A stretch of DNA of 13,144 bases, taken from contig CALRFZ010000021.1 of the NCBI GenBank assembly GCA_943357015.1, forward strand, positions 1 through 13,144, written 5' to 3'. Origin of the DNA: Candidatus Staskawiczbacteria bacterium. Its GTDB lineage: Bacteria > Patescibacteriota > Minisyncoccia > Minisyncoccales > Staskawiczbacteraceae. The translations under genes and the position numbers were made by a program. Shown in pieces: positions 8,077 to 13,144 of this stretch. Each line of letters starts with the position of its first letter. Positions within the stretch are counted from its first letter, which is position 1. The notes beneath the pieces are model-generated. The model saw nothing but the letters and a program-made list of their open reading frames with translations. It was not told the origin of the DNA and ran no database searches.

Positions 8077-10410
8077 ATGCAAAAATATAACCCACAAAAA
8101 ATTGAAAAAAAATGGCAAAAAAACTGGTATAGTTCTGGCGACTTTAAGGCTTTAAATAATTCAAAAAAGGATAAGTTTTATTTATTGTTGGAGTTTCCAT
8201 ATCCTTCTGGTGCGGGGCTTCATGTAGGTCATTGTCGTCCGTACATTGGACTTGATATTATTGCTCGCAAGCGCAGAATGCAAGGCCAGAATGTATTATT
8301 TCCAATGGGTTTTGATGCTTTTGGTTTGCCAACCGAAAATTACGCCATTAAAATGGGACTTCAACCGTCTGTTGTGACTAAGAAAAATAGTGATAATTTT
8401 CGCAGGCAGATGAAAAATTTAGGGTTGTCATTTGATTGGTCTCGCGAGGTAAACACTACTGACCCTAAGTATTATAAATGGACCCAGTGGATTTTTTTGC
8501 AATTATTTAAACACGGCTTGGCAAGTAAAGAATCGCTGATGATTAATTGGTGTCCTAAAGATAAAATTGGTTTAGCTAATGAGGAGGTGGTTAATGGAAA
8601 GTGTGAGCGGTGCGGTACATTGGTTGAAAAAAAAGATAAAGTGCAATGGGTGATAAAAATTACCAAATACGCGGATCGATTAATTAATGATTTGGCCAAT
8701 GTTGATTATCAGCAAAGAATAAAAGATCAGCAAATTAATTGGATTGGGCGTAGTGAGGGCTCAGAGATTGAATTTCGAATTTCGCTGGACTCGCAAGGTG
8801 CCCCAGTAAATGATTTTAAATCTATAATTAATGTTTTTACGACTCGCCCAGATACTATTTTTGGTTGTACGTTTTTGGTGCTGGCGCCAGAACATGAATT
8901 AGTGGAAAATTTAAAATCGAAAATTACTAATTGGGGCGAAATTGAAAAATATGTAAAACAAACGCGAAACAAATCTGATTTGGCTCGACAAGAACAAAAA
9001 GAAAAAACGGGAGTTGAATTGAAGGGAATTAAGGTTATAAATCCGGCCACCAAAAAAGAAATTCCAGTTTTTATTGCCGATTATGTGATGTTGGGTTACG
9101 GAACTGGCGCCATAATGGCAGTGCCGTCAGATGATAAAAGAGATGAGGAGTTTTCAGTAAAATATAATTTGCCTATCATTAAGGATTATCAAAAAGCTGG
9201 TTTTGAGGATTTTGGTAAAAAAATGGTAAACTATAAGTTGCGCGATTGGGTTTTTTCTCGCCAGCATTATTGGGGCGAGCCAATTCCTATGGTTTACTGT
9301 GAAAAATGCAAATGGGTAGCGGTGCCAGAAAAAGATTTACCAGTGGAGTTGCCCAAGGTTAAAAAGTATGAGCCGACCGATACAGGCGAGTCTCCATTGG
9401 CAAAAATGGAAAAATGGGTTAATACAAAATGCCCTATATGCAAGGGCTCTGCCAAGCGCGAAACCGACACGATGCCAAACTGGGCGGGGTCTAATTGGTA
9501 TTACTTGGCATATCTTAGCGCAAATAGTCGAGGAAATTCAAAATTCAAAATTCAAAATTCAAAATTGGTAAATTATTGGATGCCAGTAGATTGGTATAAT
9601 GGTGGCATGGAACATACAACATTACATTTATTGTACTCGCGATTTATTTTTAAGTTTTTATGGGATATTGGAGTTGTGCCAAAAGAAGTTGGTAGTGAGC
9701 CATATAAAAAGCGTACATCACACGGAATAATTTTGGGTGAAGGTAGTGTAAAGATGTCAAAATCATTAGGTAATGTTATCAATCCAGATGAAGTGGCTAA
9801 GCAGTTTGGCGCCGACACTTTGCGTGTATACGAAATGTTTATTGGTCCGTTTGAGCAAATGATTCCGTGGGATTCAAAAGGCATCGTAGGAGCAAGGCGT
9901 TTTCTGGAGAAAATATATAGCCTTGCCCTAAAATCTCAATTACCAATTTACAGATCCCAAATAAATCCTAATTTGGTTAATTTATTAAACAAAACAATAA
10001 AAAAAGTTTCAGAAGACATTGAGGCGATGAAGTTTAACACCGCCATTTCTGCAATGATGATGTTTGTAAACGAGTGGGCCGCCTCCGCCCAGGCTTCGGC
10101 GAGCCTAAGCAAAAAAGATGTACAAAAGTTTTTAGCCATTTTATCGCCATTTGCCCCGCACTTGGTGGCGGAATTAGGCTTAAAACAAGAAATATGGCCG
10201 ATATATGAAGAGGTAAAAGAGGCAAAAGTAATTCTCGTTGTCCAAATCAACGGAAAATTCCGCGACAAAATGGAAGTGCTGGCCAACATCGACCAAGCCC
10301 AGGCCGAAGCCATCGTCATCCAAAGCGATCGGATAAAAACCCTAGTCGGAAAAACCGAAATAAAAAAAATCATTTTCGTGCCAAATAAACTCATTAATAT
10401 TGTTATTTAA
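8077..10410 (+). CDS. leuS: Leucyl-tRNA synthetase
   Basis: Charges tRNA-Leu. 777 residues, shorter than the roughly 860 of E. coli. Signature one is H49-V-G-H52 and signature two is K559-M-S-K-S563. A first zinc-like region spans C159...C176-x2-C179, and a second has C408-x2-C411 and C452-x2-C455. The CP1 editing domain (about 225-375) keeps TTRPDTIFG (255-263) and GTGAIMAVP (342-350), but the following motif is SDDKRD where many enzymes have a His before the Asp (HDxRD). C-terminal helices include 'SPFAPHLVAEL' (690-700), followed by the small C-terminal domain. Oddities are an in-frame heptanucleotide repeat (residues about 486-497), an Ala/Ser-rich patch (668-678) and an abrupt change to C-ending codons over the last 60 or so codons. 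There is no SD before the ATG. Confidence 0.95.
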   Translation: MQKYNPQKIEKKWQKNWYSSGDFKALNNSKKDKFYLLLEFPYPSGAGLHVGHCRPYIGLDIIARKRRMQGQNVLFPMGFDAFGLPTENYAIKMGLQPSVVTKKNSDNFRRQMKNLGLSFDWSREVNTTDPKYYKWTQWIFLQLFKHGLASKESLMINWCPKDKIGLANEEVVNGKCERCGTLVEKKDKVQWVIKITKYADRLINDLANVDYQQRIKDQQINWIGRSEGSEIEFRISLDSQGAPVNDFKSIINVFTTRPDTIFGCTFLVLAPEHELVENLKSKITNWGEIEKYVKQTRNKSDLARQEQKEKTGVELKGIKVINPATKKEIPVFIADYVMLGYGTGAIMAVPSDDKRDEEFSVKYNLPIIKDYQKAGFEDFGKKMVNYKLRDWVFSRQHYWGEPIPMVYCEKCKWVAVPEKDLPVELPKVKKYEPTDTGESPLAKMEKWVNTKCPICKGSAKRETDTMPNWAGSNWYYLAYLSANSRGNSKFKIQNSKLVNYWMPVDWYNGGMEHTTLHLLYSRFIFKFLWDIGVVPKEVGSEPYKKRTSHGIILGEGSVKMSKSLGNVINPDEVAKQFGADTLRVYEMFIGPFEQMIPWDSKGIVGARRFLEKIYSLALKSQLPIYRSQINPNLVNLLNKTIKKVSEDIEAMKFNTAISAMMMFVNEWAASAQASASLSKKDVQKFLAILSPFAPHLVAELGLKQEIWPIYEEVKEAKVILVVQINGKFRDKMEVLANIDQAQAEAIVIQSDRIKTLVGKTEIKKIIFVPNKLINIVI
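9534..9566 (+). repeat. Heptanucleotide tandem repeat inside leuS
   Basis: Four perfect copies of AAATTCA (9534-9540, 9541-9547, 9548-9554, 9555-9561) and a partial fifth, AAATT (9562-9566). It lies in frame within leuS just before the conserved DYWMPVD-like segment. A 7-base unit means the loss or gain of one copy would shift the reading frame. Confidence 0.9.
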
Positions 10411-10414
10411 AGAT

Positions 10415-10954
10415 ATGGAAAAAAATTATTGGCAAGAAGTATTTCAAGGCAATCTATTCCTTATTGAGCGAAATGAAAAAGGATACGAACGAGTAATTCG
10501 TCCGCCTGGTTGTAGGTTATTTATAAAAGATTCTGAGGGTAAGATTTTAATACAAAAAGAGTTCAGGGAAGAACAAGGTGGCTTTGATTATCGCTTACCC
10601 GGCGGAAAAGTATTTGACAGTCTTGAGCCATATTTGGCTGTGAGAAATAATCAAAAAGAGTTAGAGGAAAAAGTATTGGAAGCCGCCAGGCGCGAGGCAA
10701 AGGAAGAAACGGGAGCAGATGAATTGCTTAACCCTCGTATTGTTAGTAAATCAGTTTGTGGTGCCAATGTGCAATGGGATATTTACATTGTGTCAGCAGA
10801 AGTTAAAAATCACGGAACTCAGGCACTACAAGAAGATGAAGTAGAACACGGTATTGAAATTGAATATTATACGCCAGACGAGGTAAATAAAATGATAAGA
10901 AATGGTTTGATGAAAGAAGATCGGGCGGTTGCTTTTTTAGCTAAAAATCTATGA
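10415..10954 (+). CDS. Nudix hydrolase
   Basis: 179-residue Nudix-fold protein, likely a hydrolase of a nucleoside-diphosphate-linked compound; the substrate is unknown. The catalytic helix is E85-x7-R93-E94-A-K-E97-E98-T-G100, which keeps the metal-binding glutamates. The Gly of the standard box (G-x5-E) is displaced: LPGGKVF (61-67) is separated from E85 by an extra stretch of about 15 residues rich in charged residues. A TTG at 10400 would extend the protein by five residues and overlap leuS. ATG 10415 is preferred because it avoids a rare start and begins 5 bases after the leuS stop. No strong SD is seen. Its TGA stop overlaps the next gene's ATG (ATGA), so the two are coupled. A sugar-nucleotide substrate would fit that neighbour but is inference. 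Confidence 0.85.
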   Translation: MEKNYWQEVFQGNLFLIERNEKGYERVIRPPGCRLFIKDSEGKILIQKEFREEQGGFDYRLPGGKVFDSLEPYLAVRNNQKELEEKVLEAARREAKEETGADELLNPRIVSKSVCGANVQWDIYIVSAEVKNHGTQALQEDEVEHGIEIEYYTPDEVNKMIRNGLMKEDRAVAFLAKNL

Positions 10955-11688
10955 TTAAAAAAGTGGTTATTTCAGCGGCGGGGCAAGGGACTCGGATGTT
11001 GGAGCTTTCAAAAGATAAGTCTAAGCATTTAATTACGGTTAATAATCGGCCGTTTTTAGCTTATTTGCTGGATAACATTTTGGCTGCAGGGTATCGGGAA
11101 ATTATGATGGTGGTGGGGTTTCGAGAAGATATGATCAGGGAATTTTTAGCGACTTATCCCTTGTCATTAGGCGCGACAATTGAGTTAGTGAACCAATTTG
11201 AGGTTTTGGGTCCAAGAGAAAAAGAGTATGGTACGGCTTGCCCCTTAAAATGCGTCAAATCTTGGGTTGGCAACGAGCAATTTATTTCGCTTGTTGGTGA
11301 TAATTTTTATTCGGCTAAGGATTTGGCATCAATGAATATTGATGACCAATATAATTATGTTGGCGGGTTAAAAGCCGAGCATCCTGAGCGGTTTGGGGTT
11401 TTGATAGAAGATGGCGAGATGTTAAAAGAAATTATCGAAAAGCCAAAAGAATTTGTGGGGGATTTAATTAATACCAGTTTGTATAAATTCACACCGGAAG
11501 TTTTTGAAAAATTATCATTGATTCAAAAATCACCGCGTGGGGAATATGAAATCACCGATGTTTTATCGCTATTGGCTAAAGAAAAAAAAGTGAAAATAAA
11601 AAAACTGCAGGATAATTGGATGGATTTTGGCAAACAAGAAGATATTGAAAAATTCTCAAAAGAATTTTTAAGAAATGCAAATAGTTAA
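10951..11688 (+). CDS. Sugar-phosphate nucleotidyltransferase family protein
   Basis: 245-residue single-domain GT-A-type NTP transferase of the RfbA/GlmU-N group, which joins a sugar-1-phosphate to a nucleotide. Motifs seen: the nucleotide loop AAGQGTR (9-15), then K25 of 'SKHLITV', where the family usually has PK. The metal-binding GDN is at 116-118, EKP at 163-165, N174 in INTSLYKF, and GEYEITD at 197-203. It lacks the left-handed beta-helix extension of GlmU, so it is not a bifunctional GlmU. The sugar and base specificity cannot be assigned. It overlaps the Nudix gene by 4 bases and the Sua5-family gene by 14, forming a tightly packed three-gene set. Confidence 0.87.
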   Translation: MIKKVVISAAGQGTRMLELSKDKSKHLITVNNRPFLAYLLDNILAAGYREIMMVVGFREDMIREFLATYPLSLGATIELVNQFEVLGPREKEYGTACPLKCVKSWVGNEQFISLVGDNFYSAKDLASMNIDDQYNYVGGLKAEHPERFGVLIEDGEMLKEIIEKPKEFVGDLINTSLYKFTPEVFEKLSLIQKSPRGEYEITDVLSLLAKEKKVKIKKLQDNWMDFGKQEDIEKFSKEFLRNANS

Positions 11689-12223
11689 ACCAAATTTGAG
11701 TGCGATAGCTAAAGCTGTCGCATTTTTAAAAAAGGGCGGAGTGATAATTTGCCCGACCGACACGGTGTACGGCTTTTTGGCAGACGCATCAAATAAAAAA
11801 GCCGTGGATAAAATTTATAAAATAAAAAAACGCCCAAAATCAAAACCTTTACCTATTTTTGTTTCCAATATTAAAATGGCAAAAGAGTTGGCAGAAATTG
11901 ATGCGCGCCAAATGAGGTATTTGAAAAAATATTGGCCAGGAAAATATACTTTTATTTTACCAAAAAGGGGTGGGGGGACGATTGCTTTGCGTATTCCAAA
12001 ATACTCTTTTTTACAAAAATTACTCAAAAAGGTGAACCGTCCACTGGCGCAAACCTCGGTTAATATTTCAGAGCAGGCACCCCTAAATTCTCTAGGGCAA
12101 ATAATGGCGATTTTTGGAAAAAACAAGCTAGTAGGACTTATTATAAATGCTGGAGACATAAATAAAATAAAGCCTTCTAGAATAGTGGATTTAACAACTT
12201 ATAACTTGACAGTGATTAGATAG
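11675..12223 (+). CDS. Sua5/YciO/YrdC family: threonylcarbamoyl-AMP synthase
   Basis: 182-residue YrdC-domain protein. The family makes threonylcarbamoyl-AMP from threonine, bicarbonate and ATP, the first step of t6A modification at position 37 of ANN-decoding tRNAs. Motifs seen: PTDTVYG (27-33), the basic loop KIKKRPKSKPLPIFV (49-63), WPGKYTFIL (87-95), R106 with P108, QTSVNIS (126-132, usually S/T-S-A-N-x-S) and PSRIVDL (167-173). The protein ends after the YrdC domain, with no Sua5 C-terminal domain, so it is TsaC-like in length. YciO paralogues with unclear function are the main alternative. The start overlaps the preceding gene by 14 bases. Its last codons contain the -35 box of the next promoter, and no terminator separates it from that gene. 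Confidence 0.9.
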   Translation: MQIVKPNLSAIAKAVAFLKKGGVIICPTDTVYGFLADASNKKAVDKIYKIKKRPKSKPLPIFVSNIKMAKELAEIDARQMRYLKKYWPGKYTFILPKRGGGTIALRIPKYSFLQKLLKKVNRPLAQTSVNISEQAPLNSLGQIMAIFGKNKLVGLIINAGDINKIKPSRIVDLTTYNLTVIR

Positions 12224-12234
12224 AATGCTATAAT
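12206..12234 (+). promoter_or_regulatory. Perfect-consensus extended -10 promoter
   Basis: TTGACA (12206-12211), a 17-bp spacer, then TATAAT (12229-12234), with TGC directly upstream of the -10 (12226-12228). Every position of both hexamers and the spacer length match the sigma-70 consensus. The -35 lies within the final codons of the Sua5-family gene. The expected start is near 12241. Confidence 0.9.
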
Positions 12235-12240
12235 TTAAAC

Positions 12241-12403
12241 AAGCTGAAAGTTCTTTTTAAAGTTAAATATTTGCGAAATCAGCCTTAGCCAAAAGCTCTT
12301 TTATGAGGATTTCTGGCTATGGCTGTCATTTCGATGGCCTATATTCGCTTTCTGCCTAGCAGGCAGAAAGTAAGTCCGACTAATAGTCGGAGAAAGCCTT
12401 ATT
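12241..12403 (+). promoter_or_regulatory. Structured 5' leader with three hairpins
   Basis: About 160 nt without an ORF, between the promoter and the ATG at 12404. Stem A: 12274-12290 pairs with 12315-12333, 17 pairing positions with one T-T mismatch and a 2-nt bulge. Its 24-nt loop contains AGGAT (12306-12310). Stem B: CTTTCTGCCT (12348-12357) pairs perfectly with AGGCAGAAAG (12361-12370) across a 3-nt loop. Stem C: TCCGACT (12375-12381) pairs perfectly with AGTCGGA (12385-12391) across a 3-nt loop. The only SD-like sequence, GGAG (12389-12392), is partly inside stem C. No T-run follows stem B or C, so they are not ordinary terminators. It matches no riboswitch class that I recognise. Confidence 0.7.
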
Positions 12404-13120
12404 ATGTCCAAGTACAACATTTTGGTAAATGGTATCAGTGTAGAAGCTGTGTGGAACAAGCTTGGTGGTGATTCTGGAGCTCAGAGATTCCTCAGCGACG
12501 AAGTAGTTGTTGTGGAGAAATCGCTATTTCAGCAACTCCAGCGGATGAGCCTCCCACCCCTCGACAATAGCATGCTCTATATGGAGATGGGCATGAAAGA
12601 CCAGTATGTCAAGGCTCTGGCGGGCAAAAAAATGCCGACACAAGATCCAAATCTGTGGGATCTGTTAGTATTGCCCGACGTTACCTGCAATATGGTGATG
12701 GCCAAGTTCCAAGAATTGGGCCTAAAAACTTCGGGTTGGTGCAAAGACTGGGATGCCAACCTTGATCCAGAATATGAGGGTCATAAGACGCAAAACCCTT
12801 ATCTGCTTGGTTTCGCTCGGTCATTGACGGGTGAGTCTACTGGCGAGTCTGCCAACGACCGATGGAAGAAATTCCAGGAAGGCAATCAAGGTTACAATGA
12901 CCCAATTCTTTGCGATGGTCTTCTCCTTATGTTAGGAGTTTACCTTGCCACTGGCAAGCGTGAGCTTCTCAGTATTGTGAATTGGACTCGGACTCGCTCA
13001 CGCTTTCGCAGTGGCGATGTCGTAGGCTTTGATGCCAATCTGGGCGAGGTGCGCGTGAGCGGGGACTATCCTGACTATGCTAGTCCGGATGCTCGCGTCC
13101 GTCCCGAAGTATCCGCATGA
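12404..13120 (+). CDS. Orphan protein with NKLGG-type N-terminus, unknown function
   Basis: 238 residues; I do not recognise a named family. The N-terminus has 'VWNKLGGDSGAQRFLSDEV' (16-34), resembling a short module I associate with CPR hypothetical proteins (from memory, unverified). The middle is acidic and Trp-containing, with a small repeat TGES-TGES (142-149). The C-terminal 65 residues contain 'LMLGVYLATGKRE' (175-187), 'NWTRTRSRF' (193-201), 'VVGFDANLGEVRV' (206-218) and a closing 'ARVRPEV' (230-236). That W...G...V...RVRPxV order is reminiscent of C-type-lectin-like/DUF1566 folds. There is no signal peptide or membrane segment. Codons are clearly richer in G and C than in most neighbours. 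It has its own strong promoter and structured leader, and a terminator-like hairpin follows 2 bases after the stop, so it is probably a single-gene unit made at high level. Confidence 0.8.
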   Translation: MSKYNILVNGISVEAVWNKLGGDSGAQRFLSDEVVVVEKSLFQQLQRMSLPPLDNSMLYMEMGMKDQYVKALAGKKMPTQDPNLWDLLVLPDVTCNMVMAKFQELGLKTSGWCKDWDANLDPEYEGHKTQNPYLLGFARSLTGESTGESANDRWKKFQEGNQGYNDPILCDGLLLMLGVYLATGKRELLSIVNWTRTRSRFRSGDVVGFDANLGEVRVSGDYPDYASPDARVRPEVSA

Positions 13121-13121
13121 T

Positions 13122-13143
13122 AAGGAGTTGAAAAACTCCTTTT
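13122..13143 (+). terminator. Likely intrinsic terminator after 12404 gene
   Basis: AAGGAGTT (13122-13129), GAAA tetraloop, AACTCCTT (13134-13141): a perfect 8-bp stem with a stable GNRA loop, ending in four T (13140-13143). The window ends here, so the full T-run cannot be seen. Confidence 0.65.
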
Positions 13144-13144
13144 G

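Noticed and set aside
9534..9566. Tandem repeat as a CRISPR-like array
   Set aside because: Units are 7 bp with no spacers and lie in frame within leuS.
10400..10414. TTG start for the Nudix gene overlapping leuS
   Set aside because: Adds only five non-conserved residues; ATG 10415 directly after the leuS stop is simpler.
12348..12370. Perfect 10-bp hairpin as a Rho-independent terminator of the Sua5-family gene
   Set aside because: No T-run on either side on either strand; it lies downstream of a consensus promoter and within the leader of the next gene.
13122..13129. AAGGAG as the SD of a gene beyond the window
   Set aside because: It is one arm of a perfect hairpin with a GAAA loop and a T-rich end; a gene start cannot be seen before the window ends.
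1..13144. tRNA, rRNA, insertion sequence or integration site
   Set aside because: No cloverleaf-like segment, rRNA motif, transposase or terminal inverted repeats were found by reading.

Overview
The window reads as one gene-dense, almost entirely plus-strand stretch of a small AT-rich bacterial chromosome. Several features point to the Candidate Phyla Radiation (Patescibacteria, Parcubacteria-like). These are an N-terminally anchored protein of DUF11-like beta repeats, a methionyl-tRNA synthetase with HIGF in place of HIGH and no C-terminal tRNA-binding domain, an alpha2-type glycyl-tRNA synthetase, short intergenic gaps, and an orphan protein starting with a 'VWNKLGG...RFL' segment that I associate with CPR hypothetical proteins. 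That placement is inference from recognised sequence style, not from a marker tree. TGA is used only as a stop (ends of the Nudix gene and the last gene), so the recoded Gracilibacteria/SR1 code is not in use.

Layout. Positions 2-1672 encode a surface or periplasmic-face beta-repeat protein. Positions 1728-6792 form a tight run: glyS, an M16 zinc peptidase, an AI-2E/PerM-type membrane protein and metG, with overlaps at two of the three junctions. csrA (6890-7096) then stands alone as its own transcription unit, with a strong extended -10 promoter, a leader with a CsrA-type hairpin, a Shine-Dalgarno (SD) site and an intrinsic terminator. tatD (7198) and leuS (8077) each have a TG-extended -10 element so close to the ATG that their mRNAs should be leaderless or nearly so. 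After leuS come a Nudix hydrolase, a sugar-nucleotidyltransferase and a Sua5/TsaC-family gene, with overlaps of 4 and 14 bases at the last two junctions.

The window ends with a gene of unknown function (12404-13120), preceded by a perfect-consensus promoter (TTGACA, 17 bp, TGC TATAAT) and a highly structured leader of about 160 nt. Its base composition differs from most neighbours and a GNRA-loop hairpin follows it. The C-terminus resembles C-type-lectin/DUF1566-like folds (low-confidence inference).

Theme. Much of the window serves translation: three aminoacyl-tRNA synthetases, the t6A enzyme and CsrA. The most interesting idea is a possible CsrA circuit. The csrA leader and the 12404 leader both place AGGAT in a hairpin loop and a second GGA at the SD, the usual two-site arrangement of CsrA-repressed mRNAs. 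Other points of note are a heptanucleotide repeat inside leuS and a sharp codon-usage change in the 3' end of leuS, which suggests mosaicism. No RNA genes, insertion sequences or CRISPR arrays were seen.
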